The position numbers were made by a program, and so were the translations under genes. Positions 1 through 8,949 of a stretch of 36,014 bases of DNA are shown one piece after another. The DNA lies in assembly GCA_018263175.1 (NCBI GenBank), contig JADFDB010000010.1, positions 1 to 36,014 on the forward strand, given 5' to 3'. The stretch is from Spirochaetota bacterium (GTDB lineage Bacteria; Spirochaetota; UBA4802; UBA5368). Under the pieces are notes generated by a model. It searched no databases, was not told where the DNA came from, and saw only the letters and a program-made list of their open reading frames with translations. Every line of letters begins with the position of its first letter. The stretch's first letter is position 1.

Positions 1-2
1 TT

Positions 3-116
3 GCCTTCGCGTTCAGCTTCGCATTCGTAGGCTGCAAGAAGGAAGAAGCGCCCGCTCCCGCCGTCACCGAAGATGTTAAGGATCAGGCTGCTGCTCCTGC
101 CGAAGAGACGAAGTAA
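3..116 (+). CDS. Small lipoprotein, C-terminal part (5' end outside window)
   Basis: The third forward frame is open from the window edge to TAA at 114-116. It reads as the end of a hydrophobic signal segment (AFAFSFAFVGC) followed directly by a charged and Ala/Pro-rich tail (KKEEAPAPAVTEDV...). FVGC fits a relaxed lipobox, so Cys15 of the visible fragment would be the lipidated residue and the mature protein would have only about 24 residues. Tiny lipoproteins of this kind, with no recognisable domain, are common in diderm bacteria including spirochaetes. Function unknown. A strong terminator follows 20 bp downstream, which supports this being a real, independently ended gene. The start codon lies outside the window. 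Confidence 0.65.
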   Translation, partial: AFAFSFAFVGCKKEEAPAPAVTEDVKDQAAAPAEETK

Positions 117-136
117 ATTATTCTCTCTTTCAGGGG

Positions 137-172
137 AAAAGGGGGTATTCACCGAATACCCCCTTTTTTATT
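137..172 (+). terminator. Rho-independent terminator after the small lipoprotein gene
   Basis: Bases 137-150 (A4 then GGGGGTATTC) pair perfectly with 154-167 (GAATACCCCC then T4) around a 3-base loop. The T-run continues to 170. The A-run before the stem makes it potentially bidirectional, but no minus-strand gene ends here. Confidence 0.88.
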
Positions 173-295
173 ATCCTCCAGACAAAAAGCTTGAGAATTA
201 ACCGCGTTAGTATAGTCTTAATAACGCTTGGCGGCATGGAGACTCTTCCGGGTCGCCAAATGCGCATATCGGAAAATTTATGGAGTATCAGAGCA

Positions 296-640
296 ATGGA
301 TGAGCACCTCAATCGCGCCGTGGTAACGGAAGAGGCCGTAACGCTGCTTTCGCAGGAAAACATCATCTCGGCCCTGAAGAGCCCGGCCGCCGCGACCCCG
401 GAGAAGGAAATAGCCGTCGAGTTCGTCAATTCCTATGTCGAATTCATCAAGGAGGTTGTCGGGCACGACATCGAACGGGGGTCCATCAGGAGCGACCTGG
501 AGCTGCGCGACCTTGTCGCCCACATCAACTCGATGATGCAGCAGAAGGACGAATACGTCTATACCACCATGGTAATGCAGTGCCCCCTGCACTATAAGGC
601 GGTCCATCGGCACATTACGCAGTCCCCCGGGGATTCATAG
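296..640 (+). CDS. Hypothetical protein, 114 residues
   Basis: I do not recognise this protein. The reading frame is open further upstream (in-frame ATG at 236), but ATG 296 has the best ribosome-binding site (GGAG at 282-285) and opens a compact acidic protein, so I chose it. The product looks soluble and helical, with no signal peptide or membrane segment. Its middle (EFVNSYVEFIKEVVGHD) is amphipathic and its C-terminus has several His residues (HYKAVHRHI). A weak promoter-like pair (TTGAGA 191-196, TATAGT 211-216, spacing only 14) lies upstream and I do not trust it. The gene is flanked by a terminator on the left and converges on the glucanotransferase gene, so it is probably monocistronic. 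Confidence 0.5.
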   Translation: MDEHLNRAVVTEEAVTLLSQENIISALKSPAAATPEKEIAVEFVNSYVEFIKEVVGHDIERGSIRSDLELRDLVAHINSMMQQKDEYVYTTMVMQCPLHYKAVHRHITQSPGDS

Positions 641-665
641 ACGGGTCGTTTCGCGCCCCCGGCCC

Positions 666-2753
666 TCACTTGACCGAAAGCGTTATCTCAAACTCTTCCG
701 TATCCGCGCTCAGCGCATAGACGAGCAGCAGGGACGAGCCCTGATAGTTCTTTTCGAAGCCCCGGTCCGATTGAGACACCGTATAGATCGGATAACGGAT
801 TAAATCGAACGCACGCGACGAACCGATCGCAATGCGGATACCACCGTAGCGGTCCACGAGAGCGAAAGAAGCCACTCCCTCCGTCAGGCCGACGCCGTCC
901 AGGAAACGTTCCGTCCCCGCAAGCCCCGGTATTTCATAAAACCGGTCTTCGTCGTGAGCCGCGAGCAGATTAATGTTCAACTCGACGCCAAAAAGCACGC
1001 CGCCTGCGCCACCGATGGAATACTCCGCTTTCACCCCCGCGGCAGGCCCGCTGAAGGAATAGCGCTTGCGAATAAGCACGGCACGTCCGTCGAAGTCCAC
1101 CCGCCGCTCCAGCGGGACCTGGATCGATTTCGCTTTTTTCCGGACCGCATACGAGTAGGGCAGACCGCCGCATTCGAGCATGTCCGCCCGGGCGTTCATG
1201 ACCTCTTCTGCGGATGGACGCGTGCGCATGAACAGGTCCTTGAACGAATATCGCCTGGTGAGATCGTACACCAGCCGGTCTTTAAGCCCCTTCTCCTTGA
1301 CCACGACCATATCGTGGATCGATTTCACGTCGCCGTTCTGTTCCTCGTCTTCGTTAAAGTTTTTCAGCGTTTCGTGGTAGGCCTCGTAGCGCCGCGGAAT
1401 GACGGCCAGGATATCGAAGCGTTTAGTATACACGCCAAGCTCCGCGAGCGCACCGCCATGAGCGGGAGCGATGAGCGCCGCCATGTCGTCCCGTCTCAGC
1501 AGCACCTGGTTCGTGCCCTCGTTCCATATATCGCGATCGATAACCTCGATACCCTTGAGCGCGCGCGCCTCCATACAACGCTGTTCGGCCGCGAGAAGAT
1601 TATGATGAAGCGCATGGCGCAGGCTCGAGAGATAAATGCCGCCGAAGAGGCCGTGCCAGTAGGCACAGTTGCACTCGCTTTTATAAAGCTCCTTTTTCGC
1701 CTCATCGAGGGATAGGTGTTTTTCGTTTTCGAGCGCACGCATCTCGCCACTCAGGAGAAGTGTGCGCTTGTTAAGAGCGTTGGATTCGGGATACTTATTC
1801 AGAAAATTATTCCACACGCCTCCTTTCAGAAACGGATAAAAATCATTCTCCCTGTTCCATCCCTTTATTTCTGCGTGAAGATTGATTAAACGCGACGCAA
1901 CCGGCGAAGGGAGCGCCCACTCCGAAAGCTCGTAGTAGCTGCCCTGGGTCAGATACACCCTCCCGAGCGGCGGATTATCGCGGATGTATTCGGAGGGGAG
2001 GGTCATCGCAATCCAGTCCTCCCGGAGCACCGCTTCAACGAAATTGACCAGCCACTTCTCTTCGAACACCCACTTGTGGGTGCCCGGCCACATGCCGAAT
2101 TTCTCACCGTCGTCTCCATACATGAAGGCGCATTCGCCCCGGCGGTCAGCCACAGACCTGAAATAATCGATGGTCTCCGCCGGAAGACGAAACGGGATGG
2201 AATATCGCAGAAAGCGGTCGATCGGGAAGACCTTGAGCCGGCGGTCGAGGCGCTCGGTGATGTAATAGCCGTACAGCTCGTCCTCTTCAATCCCGGCGTA
2301 GCGAAAGTGATTATCGTCGAGGATGGTATAATCGAGTCCGAGGTCCGACACCAGACGCGGGATCTCCGGGTCCCAGACACGCTCTGCAGTCCAGAATCCG
2401 TCAGGCCGCGTACCGAAACGATTCGCGCAATACTCCTGCATCATGGCGATCTGCCCGCGGATATCGTCCTCGGATATAATTGAAAAAATCGGCTCGTAGA
2501 ACCCGCCGCCGATTATCTCCACCTGCCCGCGTTGTCGCATATCGGCCAGGGTTTCGAGATAATCGGGATGGCGCTCTTCGATCCATTCGAGCAGCGGGCC
2601 GGAGTGATGCACCGCGAACCTGAACTCGGGATACTCCCTGAGCACCCGCAGAGTCCTGTCGTAGCAGTCCCGGAACCCCCACTCGAAAACATGATCGAAA
2701 TTCCCGACCGGCTGATGGTTGTGAAGGCAGAAGATGAAGCGGCATTTTGTCAT
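666..2753 (-). CDS. GH57 4-alpha-glucanotransferase (alpha-glucan remodelling)
   Basis: This 695-residue protein has the glycoside hydrolase family 57 layout: an N-terminal (beta/alpha)7 barrel with HNHQP (11-15), then the helical and C-terminal beta-rich regions that Pfam calls DUF1925/DUF1926. The catalytic residues can be placed by homology with the Thermococcus litoralis 4-alpha-glucanotransferase. The nucleophile is Glu124 in FWTAERVW and the acid/base is Asp214 in MYGDDGEKFG. Length matches that subfamily (about 650-700). The expected reaction is transfer of maltooligosaccharide segments between alpha-1,4-glucans, or related alpha-glucan hydrolysis, in the cytoplasm. No signal peptide is present. 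It is the last gene of a minus-strand operon 26 bp after glgC, which fits glycogen storage or turnover. An alpha-amylase specificity within the same subfamily is the main alternative. Confidence 0.88.
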   Translation of the reverse strand: MTKCRFIFCLHNHQPVGNFDHVFEWGFRDCYDRTLRVLREYPEFRFAVHHSGPLLEWIEERHPDYLETLADMRQRGQVEIIGGGFYEPIFSIISEDDIRGQIAMMQEYCANRFGTRPDGFWTAERVWDPEIPRLVSDLGLDYTILDDNHFRYAGIEEDELYGYYITERLDRRLKVFPIDRFLRYSIPFRLPAETIDYFRSVADRRGECAFMYGDDGEKFGMWPGTHKWVFEEKWLVNFVEAVLREDWIAMTLPSEYIRDNPPLGRVYLTQGSYYELSEWALPSPVASRLINLHAEIKGWNRENDFYPFLKGGVWNNFLNKYPESNALNKRTLLLSGEMRALENEKHLSLDEAKKELYKSECNCAYWHGLFGGIYLSSLRHALHHNLLAAEQRCMEARALKGIEVIDRDIWNEGTNQVLLRRDDMAALIAPAHGGALAELGVYTKRFDILAVIPRRYEAYHETLKNFNEDEEQNGDVKSIHDMVVVKEKGLKDRLVYDLTRRYSFKDLFMRTRPSAEEVMNARADMLECGGLPYSYAVRKKAKSIQVPLERRVDFDGRAVLIRKRYSFSGPAAGVKAEYSIGGAGGVLFGVELNINLLAAHDEDRFYEIPGLAGTERFLDGVGLTEGVASFALVDRYGGIRIAIGSSRAFDLIRYPIYTVSQSDRGFEKNYQGSSLLLVYALSADTEEFEITLSVK

Positions 2754-2779
2754 GTTGTCCTGTCGATCCGACGGTAAAC

Positions 2780-3997
2780 TCAGAAAATAAAGCGTTTGGG
2801 GATGACCACGATCCCATCGCTCGTCATGCTGAAACGCGCGGCATCGCGCTCGAGGTCGTAGCCGATTGACTCGTTAGCCGGGATTTCGACGTATTTATCG
2901 ACAATCGCCCGCCTTATCCGGGTGTGTCTTCCTATTTTAACGCCGTTCATGATGATCGAGTCCGCTATCTCGGCATAGCTGTTCACCTTCACCCCGGGCG
3001 ATATCACCGACCGGTATACACGGGAGCCGCTGATGATCGCCCCGTGGGATATGATGGAATCCACCGCCATCCCCCTGCGGTCGTCGGCGTCGAACACGAA
3101 CTTGGCCGGGGGGTACTGCTCCACATTCGACCGGATCGGCCATGAGCGGTCGTACATGTTGAGCTGCGGGCTCACCGCGACAAGGTCCATGTTCGCATCG
3201 AAAAACGATACGAGCGTGCCTATGTCCCGCCAGTACGCGCGATCGCCCTCGTGCCGTACATAATCATAGGCGACCACCCGTTCACTGCCGTAGATGCGCG
3301 GAATGATGTCCTTGCCGAAGTCGTTGTCGCCCTCCAGACGATGGTTATCCGAAAGGTACTGCACCAGCTTTTCTGTTTTGAAAACGTAGATCCCCATCGA
3401 GACGAAAGCCGAATCCTCCCTGCCCGGGATGGGCTTCGGCTTTTCCGGTTTCTCGCTGAAGCCCGTAACGCGGTTCTCCGCGTCGACCTCGAGCACGCCG
3501 AAGCGGGTGGCCTCGTCAACCGGGGTCTCGATCGCCGCGATGGTCATGTCGGCGTCTTTTTCTATATGGTAGCGGATCATCCTGCGATAATCCATTTTGT
3601 AGACATGGTCTCCGGAGAGGATGAGCACGTAATCGGGGCGCTCCATCTCTATGATATAGATGTTCTGGAAAATGGCGTCCGCGGTGCCCCTGTACCAGTT
3701 GTTGTCGATGCGCTGCTGCGGCGGCACCACATCGATGAAACTGCCGAGCTCGCGGGGGAAGAGGTTCCAGGCCGTTTTAATGTGCCGGTCGAGTGAGAGC
3801 GATTTATACTGCGTGAGCACGATGATTTTCTTTAAGTCGGAATTAAGGCAGTTGGAGAGGGAGAAATCGATGATGCGGTAAATTCCCCCGAAGGGCACCG
3901 CGGGTTTTGAACGGTCCTTCGTCAGCGGATAGAGGCGTTCCCCCTGTCCTCCGGAGAGCAGAAAAACGAGCGTACGCTTGAGATATTCATTATCCAT
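2780..3997 (-). CDS. glgC: Glucose-1-phosphate adenylyltransferase (ADP-glucose pyrophosphorylase)
   Basis: 405 residues, the usual length of bacterial GlgC. It makes ADP-glucose from glucose 1-phosphate and ATP, the committed step of glycogen synthesis. Visible signatures are the nucleotide-binding loop LSGGQGERLYPLT (14-26) with SKPAVPFGG after it, the WYRGTADAI motif, LSGDHVYKMDY, and a C-terminal left-handed beta-helix region with hexapeptide-like ISHGAIISGSRV and IIMNGVKIG. Its ATG (3997-3995) shares one base with the TAA of the upstream response regulator, so translation is probably coupled. GH57 follows 26 bp downstream. Together they form a regulator-glgC-glucanotransferase operon. 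Confidence 0.95.
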   Translation of the reverse strand: MDNEYLKRTLVFLLSGGQGERLYPLTKDRSKPAVPFGGIYRIIDFSLSNCLNSDLKKIIVLTQYKSLSLDRHIKTAWNLFPRELGSFIDVVPPQQRIDNNWYRGTADAIFQNIYIIEMERPDYVLILSGDHVYKMDYRRMIRYHIEKDADMTIAAIETPVDEATRFGVLEVDAENRVTGFSEKPEKPKPIPGREDSAFVSMGIYVFKTEKLVQYLSDNHRLEGDNDFGKDIIPRIYGSERVVAYDYVRHEGDRAYWRDIGTLVSFFDANMDLVAVSPQLNMYDRSWPIRSNVEQYPPAKFVFDADDRRGMAVDSIISHGAIISGSRVYRSVISPGVKVNSYAEIADSIIMNGVKIGRHTRIRRAIVDKYVEIPANESIGYDLERDAARFSMTSDGIVVIPKRFIF

Positions 3998-4359
3998 TAT
4001 TTCGATTTACTTGAGAGAATCTCCTGGATCTTGCCCTTGAGCTCGTCGAGGTTCGACGACTTGGTGATGTAGGCGTCGGCGGTCCATGTCATGAAATTGC
4101 TCTTGTAATTCGAATATGCCGTGTAAATGATGATGGGTATCTTTTTATCGCGCGACAGGATTTTCCCGAGCGCCTCGATACCGTCCATTTCCGGCATGCG
4201 GATATCCAGCACCACGAGATCGTACTTGTTGGCCTTCACCTTGTCGACGGCCTCTCTCCCGTTGGCCGCCTGGTCAACCTCGTAGCCCTCATCCTGAAGC
4301 TCCATCGCGTAGAGCTCGCGCTGGTGCTGTTCATCCTCGACAATCAATAATTTACTCAT
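3997..4359 (-). CDS. Stand-alone CheY-like response regulator
   Basis: A 120-residue single receiver domain with no output domain. The acidic pocket is in VEDE (7-10), the phospho-acceptor is Asp52 in VLDIRMPEMDG, the switch Thr is Thr80 and the conserved Lys is Lys100 (ITKSS). It should be phosphorylated by an unlinked histidine kinase; none is in the window. A good ribosome-binding site (GGAGGGG) precedes the ATG. The stop codon overlaps the glgC start by one base. The context suggests, but does not prove, that it modulates glycogen metabolism or is simply co-expressed with it. Confidence 0.9.
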   Translation of the reverse strand: MSKLLIVEDEQHQRELYAMELQDEGYEVDQAANGREAVDKVKANKYDLVVLDIRMPEMDGIEALGKILSRDKKIPIIIYTAYSNYKSNFMTWTADAYITKSSNLDELKGKIQEILSSKSK

Positions 4360-4498
4360 AGTTCCCCTCCGAAAGATCGTAAATCTTCCAAGGCATCGGA
4401 TACCTATAGGTTACTTGCCGAAACGGCATATTGCAATCATTTTTTATCGCACCCGGCTTCCGCGCCCCGCGCGCTTGCCGGATGTGCCGGATTGGAAG

Positions 4499-4876
4499 CT
4501 ACTGCCTGAGCGTGGGGATTTCCTCTTTTTCGAGGCTGCGCACCTCGTATTCGTTCTGGACCGTAACGTCGCCGAGACCGTTAACATGGACGATCTTGGT
4601 GATATTTACAAAAAATACATTGCCCGAGGTTTCGTCCCCGGCCTGCCTGCGGCGCTCGATGTTTGTGGCGAGAAACCAGATAAAGCGGATGTTGCGCGTC
4701 ATCAGTATGACCGTTGTGGACGTTTTTTCCGTGTGGACCATGAGCTTGTTCCACATCTTCGTATCGTCCTTCGGCACCTCGTAGACGAGATACCCCCCGT
4801 ATGCCTCGAGGAAATCGAAGTTGACGATATCGTCCATGTTGTCGACGAAAACGATGATGGTGCCGTCCTTTGTCAT
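4499..4876 (-). CDS. Hypothetical protein, 125 residues
   Basis: I do not recognise it. The chain is rich in beta-strand-like stretches (GTIIVFVDNMDDIVNFDF, GNVFFVNITKIVHVNGLG) and has no signal peptide or membrane helix. The frame is also open back to an ATG at 4942. However, the best promoter (TTGACA 4978-4973) would start transcription right at that codon, so I prefer ATG 4876, which has a G-rich ribosome-binding site (GGGGGG) 8 bases upstream. If 4942 is correct the protein gains 22 residues (MGVRAGAAPVFAF...). It precedes the response regulator operon by 139 bp on the same strand, so co-transcription is possible. Confidence 0.6.
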   Translation of the reverse strand: MTKDGTIIVFVDNMDDIVNFDFLEAYGGYLVYEVPKDDTKMWNKLMVHTEKTSTTVILMTRNIRFIWFLATNIERRRQAGDETSGNVFFVNITKIVHVNGLGDVTVQNEYEVRSLEKEEIPTLRQ

Positions 4877-4948
4877 GACGCGGACCCCCCGGGGATTGAT
4901 ACGGAAAGCGAAAACCGGCGCGGCACCGGCACGCACTCCCATCGTCCG

Positions 4949-4978
4949 ACCCTAAAATTCAAAGTGGGCGCGTGTCAA
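4949..4978 (-). promoter_or_regulatory. Candidate sigma70-type promoter for the 4499-4876 gene
   Basis: On the minus strand a perfect TTGACA (4978-4973) is followed after 18 bases by TAGGGT (4954-4949), which keeps only the key T, A and final T of the -10 box. An AT-rich stretch at 4983-5025 lies just upstream and could act as an UP element. The predicted start is near 4942. Confidence 0.4.
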
Positions 4979-5050
4979 TCACTATGTTTAAAAATATAAT
5001 AGTAGATAGTATAAATTGTATACGAGATCTGTTACGCATACTGGGAATAT

Positions 5051-5108
5051 CGGCCCTCCCCCGTCTGCGGGGGCCATAGATCCCGGCTATGCAACAAGTC
5101 TATTTTAT
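5051..5108 (+). repeat. Dispersed hairpin repeat, copy A
   Basis: A GC hairpin (CCCCCG 5058-5063, loop TCTG, CGGGGG 5068-5073) is followed by a conserved tail, GGCTATGCAACAAGTCTATT (5085-5104). That tail matches copy B near 16183 at 18 of 20 positions. The order (hairpin, 11-15 base linker, tail) is the same in the copies at 16150-16296. It lies in the gap after alaS and runs into its stop codon. It could also help end alaS transcription, but no T-run follows on either strand. Confidence 0.5.
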
Positions 5109-7735
5109 CGGCCGATCATCCCGCTCGCGGTATTGACGGCCTCCCTGAGCGCCTGCTGCAGGCCCGCCGGCGATTTCCCTCCCGCCTGGGCCATGTCCTT
5201 TCTTCCACCGCCGCCGCCGCCGACCAGCGGCGACGCCTTTTTGATGATCGCGCCGCAATCAACGCCCGTTGCGACCGCCGCAGAGGTGGCCGCGCACAAA
5301 AGGACGGCCCTTCCCTCGTGTTCAGAGCCGAGGCACACCACCGAATTCTTCAGCTTCGAGCGGACCAGATCGGCGAGCCTGCGCAATTCGTCGATATCGG
5401 CTCCCGATAATTGGTACGGAACCACGGAGGTTCCCCCGACGGTAACGGCGTTCGCGAGTATTTCATCGATGTTCGACGCGAGGCTTTCGGTCTTCATCTT
5501 CTCCAACTGTTTTTCAAGCGAGCGGGCGCGTTCAAGCGCGTCGCGCACCTTTCGGGCAAGCTCCTGCTCGGTCGCGTTGAGCTCCGAGGCGATCGAGGAG
5601 AGTATCTCCTGCTGTGCGCCAAAACGGTCGAGCACTCCCCGCAGGGTGACCGCCTCGATGCGCCGCATTCCCGCGCCGGGCGATGCCTCGCGCAGTATCT
5701 TGAAGACGCCGAGCTTGCCGGTATTGTCCGCGTGCGTTCCTCCGCACAGCTCCATGCTGAAATCCTTCACGCTCACGACGCGCACCATGTCCTCGTACTT
5801 TTCGTCGAAGACGGCCATGGCGCCCATCTTCACCGCTTCCTCAAGCGGGCGGACCATCGTCTCGACAGGCCGCCAGGCCCAGATGACGTCGTTGACGATG
5901 CGCTCTATCTCGGCGATCTCCTCCGCGTCGAGTGCCTTGAAGTGAGTAAAGTCGAACCGCATACGCTCGGGCTCCACGAGCGAACCCGTCTGGTGCACGT
6001 GGGCGCCGAGCACCCTCCGAAGAGCGGCCTGCAGCAGGTGCGTGGCCGTGTGGTTCGCCCTGGTCAGATTGCGGCGCAAAAGATCGATCTCCGTGGTCAC
6101 CCTGTCCCCTACGGCGAAGGCGCCCTGCACCACCTCGCCGAGATGGATGATCGTGCCGTTCAGCTTTTTGGTATCGTCAACCCTGAAGACCGCACCGTTA
6201 TATCCGGTGATCGCCCCGCGGTCTCCAACCTGACCGCCGGACTCCCCGTAGAACGTGCTTTCCTTCGCCACCAGAAAGCCCCTCTCGCCGGTGTCGAGCT
6301 TCTTCACCGGGCCGGCCGTTCCGGCAAGAGCGGCCAGTTCCGAGCTCGCCACATTCTCATCGTATCCGAGGAAGACGCTTGCTCCCGCCGTGCTCGAAAG
6401 CGCTTCGAGTATTTTCTCGCTGCCGGCCTCGCCGCTTTTCCAGCTCTGCTTGCCGCGCTCGCGCTGTTTTTCCATTTCCCGGTCGAACCCCCCGGCATCG
6501 ACGGCTATTCCGTTTTCCCCGGCCATCTCCATCGTCATCTCGAGCGGGAAGCCGAATGTATCGTAGAGCACAAAGGCGTCTTTACCCGAGAGCGTGTTTC
6601 CACCGCCCTTCGCCGCTTTTATCGCCTCTTCAAGCCGGTCCATGCCGTTTTCGAGGGTTTCGAGGAAGCGCTTTTCTTCGCCTTCGAGAACGCTTTTGAC
6701 ATTGGGCGCGCCCGTCACGATTTCCGGGTAATATGGTCCCATCTTCTCGACCAGCGGATCGATCATTTTATACAGGAAGGGCTCGGTTATGCCGATCTGC
6801 CGGGCGAAGCGGAGGGCCCGGCGCAGAATTCTGCGGAGCACGTAGCCGCGTCCCTCGTTGGAGGGATACGCACCGTCGGAGATGGCGAAGGTGAGCGCCC
6901 TGGCGTGCTCCACGAGCACGTTCACCGGCGCTATCGTTTCGCCCTCGTACGTCACCCTCGCCTCGCGGCATACGAAATCGACGAGGCCGCGCAGCTCGTC
7001 GGTGCCGTATATTGAATCCACGTTCTGCACGAGCGTGGCGAGGCGCTCAAGGCCCATGCCCGTGTCGATCCCGGTGCGGGGCAGCGGCGACTGCCTGCCG
7101 GTTTCGTCCTGGTAGAACTGGTTGAACACCAGGTTCCAGAACTCGAGAAAACGCTCGCAGTCACAGCCCGGCTTGCAGTCGGGAGAGCCGCACCCGAAGG
7201 CCGCTCCCCGGTCGAGGTAGAGTTCCGAACAGGGGCCGCACGCGCCCGAGTCGCCCGCCGGTCCCCAGAAATTATCCTCACGGCCCAGGCGCACGATCTT
7301 GCGTTCCGGCAGGCCGATACGGCGGTGCCATATCTCAAAGGCCTCGTCGTCGTTCTCGAAGATAGATATCCAGACGTCCTCGACCGGGAATCCGACCACC
7401 TTTGTGGAGTATTCCCACGCGTACTCTATGGCCTCTTTCTTGAAATAATCGCCGAACGAGAAATTCCCGAGCATCTCGAAAAAAGTGCAGTGCCGTTTCG
7501 TTTTGCCCACCCGCTCGAGGTCGCTCGTGCGGAAGCATTTCTGAACGGTAGCCGCCCTGGTGTAATCGAGCTTTACCGTGCCGGCGAACATGGACTTGAA
7601 CTGGACCATGCCGGCCGTCGTAAACAGCAGCGTCGGATCGTCCTTCGGAATGAGGGAGCTCGAGGGAATTATTTTATGGTCACGCTCTTTGAAATATTGC
7701 GTAAAGGATTCACGCAGATCTTTAACCCTGTGCAT
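5105..7735 (-). CDS. alaS: Alanine--tRNA ligase
   Basis: 876 residues, full length. Order of parts: class II catalytic core (motif 2 region around KCFRTSDLERVGKTKRH, motif 3 around GMGLERLA), tRNA-recognition helices, an editing domain with HTATH (about 562-566) and CGGTH (about 665-669) supplying the zinc ligands, and a C-terminal C-Ala/DHHA1 region ending in the Gly-rich GGGGGGRKDMAQAGG. It charges tRNA-Ala and clears Ser/Gly mischarging. The start is well supported: ATG 7735 has GAGAGGTG about 5 bases upstream. recX lies 20 bp upstream on the same strand, so the order recX-alaS is likely a two-gene transcript. A CGSPDCKPGCDC segment about 185-195 is a Cys-rich insertion in the catalytic domain, seen in many but not all AlaS. 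Confidence 0.97.
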   Translation of the reverse strand: MHRVKDLRESFTQYFKERDHKIIPSSSLIPKDDPTLLFTTAGMVQFKSMFAGTVKLDYTRAATVQKCFRTSDLERVGKTKRHCTFFEMLGNFSFGDYFKKEAIEYAWEYSTKVVGFPVEDVWISIFENDDEAFEIWHRRIGLPERKIVRLGREDNFWGPAGDSGACGPCSELYLDRGAAFGCGSPDCKPGCDCERFLEFWNLVFNQFYQDETGRQSPLPRTGIDTGMGLERLATLVQNVDSIYGTDELRGLVDFVCREARVTYEGETIAPVNVLVEHARALTFAISDGAYPSNEGRGYVLRRILRRALRFARQIGITEPFLYKMIDPLVEKMGPYYPEIVTGAPNVKSVLEGEEKRFLETLENGMDRLEEAIKAAKGGGNTLSGKDAFVLYDTFGFPLEMTMEMAGENGIAVDAGGFDREMEKQRERGKQSWKSGEAGSEKILEALSSTAGASVFLGYDENVASSELAALAGTAGPVKKLDTGERGFLVAKESTFYGESGGQVGDRGAITGYNGAVFRVDDTKKLNGTIIHLGEVVQGAFAVGDRVTTEIDLLRRNLTRANHTATHLLQAALRRVLGAHVHQTGSLVEPERMRFDFTHFKALDAEEIAEIERIVNDVIWAWRPVETMVRPLEEAVKMGAMAVFDEKYEDMVRVVSVKDFSMELCGGTHADNTGKLGVFKILREASPGAGMRRIEAVTLRGVLDRFGAQQEILSSIASELNATEQELARKVRDALERARSLEKQLEKMKTESLASNIDEILANAVTVGGTSVVPYQLSGADIDELRRLADLVRSKLKNSVVCLGSEHEGRAVLLCAATSAAVATGVDCGAIIKKASPLVGGGGGGRKDMAQAGGKSPAGLQQALREAVNTASGMIGR

Positions 7736-7755
7736 CGCCCACCTCTCGCGCCGCG

Positions 7756-8385
7756 TTATTCCGGCATGGTATCTTCACGGGAGAGCCGCTCCACGACCCT
7801 CCGTATTTCGTCACCCTCGAACCCTCTCTGTCTGAGAAAAAAGACCAGTTTTCGCACACCGTCCTTTTTCTCCTTCAGGCGCTCGAATTTCTCTGCGGCA
7901 AGCCGGTACAGATCGTCCTCGTCGACGAGTTCTGCGCCATATTCGGCGATCGCTCTTCTGGCGATATCGGCAGGCACCCCTTTACGAAACAGCTCTGAGA
8001 GAAGCCTGCTTTTGCCCACCGCCCGCCGCCCCCGCTTTTTGCCGATATGATTCATGGCGTAGGCATAGTCGTCGAGATAGCCGCGCTCGAGGAGCCTGGA
8101 GACCGCCTCGGCAACGCTGCTTTTGGAAAAACCCTTCCCGTGCAGGTAGCGTTCGAGCTCGAACACCGATCTGCCGCGCAGGGAGAGATAGTAGAGCGCC
8201 CTGCGGTAGCAGGAGAAGCGGTCCGACTCTTCCTTTAGCCGGCCGTATTCATCATGGTCAATTACTTTTCCCGCGGCGAGCGCATATATTTTCGCCCCCT
8301 CGTGCGGGAGGTGGAGCGATTCCCCCGTTGACAGCGTAACGAGGAGATGGGCTTCCTTAAATTGTATTCCCGTTATTTCAATCAT
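7756..8385 (-). CDS. recX: Regulatory protein RecX
   Basis: About 209 residues from ATG 8385 (MIEITGIQF). The frame is open further upstream to 8493, but that part is Arg/Gly-rich, overlaps the rpsI terminator and is unlike the family. RecX inhibits RecA filament growth. The protein is built of three-helix repeats: CYRRALYYLSLRGRSVFELERYL, then VAEAVSRLLERGYLDDYAYA, then RRAVGKSRLLSELFRKGV, and KLVFFLRQRGFEGDEI near the end. The signatures LxxRGYLDDxxYA and FLRQRGFEGDEI are typical. It sits directly before alaS; recX-alaS linkage also occurs elsewhere, often with recA nearby, but recA is not in this window. Confidence 0.85.
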   Translation of the reverse strand: MIEITGIQFKEAHLLVTLSTGESLHLPHEGAKIYALAAGKVIDHDEYGRLKEESDRFSCYRRALYYLSLRGRSVFELERYLHGKGFSKSSVAEAVSRLLERGYLDDYAYAMNHIGKKRGRRAVGKSRLLSELFRKGVPADIARRAIAEYGAELVDEDDLYRLAAEKFERLKEKKDGVRKLVFFLRQRGFEGDEIRRVVERLSREDTMPE

Positions 8386-8464
8386 ACGCCTGCCGGCACC
8401 CCGCCGCCCATTATGCATCCTTCGGATGAATGCTTCAAGCCGATCCCCTTTCCGCTCTGAAAAC

Positions 8465-8513
8465 AAAAAGAGGATGCCCCCTTCGGGAAACACCCTCCTT
8501 TTTCCGATTCCGC
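8465..8513 (-). terminator. Terminator of the rplM-rpsI operon
   Basis: On the minus strand an A-run and GGAGG-type arm are followed by a GAAG-type loop, then GGGGGCATCCTC and TTTTTG. The stem carries a few mismatches but ends in a T-run. It lies 16 bases after the rpsI stop and shields recX from ribosomal-protein transcription. Confidence 0.7.
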
Positions 8514-8528
8514 CGAAAAGCGCGTTCT

Positions 8529-8918
8529 TTAACGTTTCGAGAACTGGAAACGCTTGCGCGCCTTTTTCCGTCCGTATTTCTTGCGCTCGACCGCACGCGA
8601 ATCGCGCGTGAGAAAACCGGCTTCGCGGAGCTGCTTCTTGTTTCTCTCGTCCACAAGATTGAGACAGCGCGCGATGCCCAGCCGTACCGCCCCCGCCTGT
8701 CCCGACCAGCCCCCGCCGTCAACGTGCGCGAAAACATCGAACGCGGTCACCTGGCTTAACAGCTCGAGCGGCTGACGGACGATGAGCTCGAGCGTTTTTC
8801 TGCGGAAATACTTCGCTATATCCTGATCGTTGATATGGATCCTGCCGGAACCGGGCTTCAAATACACCCGCGCTACCGACGCCTTTCTTCTTCCGGTCGC
8901 GTAATACTGCTCCGCCAT
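8529..8918 (-). CDS. rpsI: 30S ribosomal protein S9 (uS9)
   Basis: 129 residues, normal length. It starts with [14 protein letters not shown] and ends in the basic tail [12 protein letters not shown], which reaches the decoding centre; both ends are typical of S9. The [22 protein letters not shown] core is also conserved. The ATG 8918 has an AAGGAG site a few bases upstream. It follows rplM by 31 bp in the classic rplM-rpsI order. Confidence 0.98.
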   Translation of the reverse strand: MAEQYYATGRRKASVARVYLKPGSGRIHINDQDIAKYFRRKTLELIVRQPLELLSQVTAFDVFAHVDGGGWSGQAGAVRLGIARCLNLVDERNKKQLREAGFLTRDSRAVERKKYGRKKARKRFQFSKR

Positions 8919-8949
8919 TGATATTCTCCTTAAATATGCGATAAATTGC

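Noticed and set aside
5411-7015. 534-residue plus-strand open frame opposite alaS
   Set aside because: Composition (His/Arg/Leu-rich, no motif) is that of an antisense shadow; alaS on the minus strand is certain.
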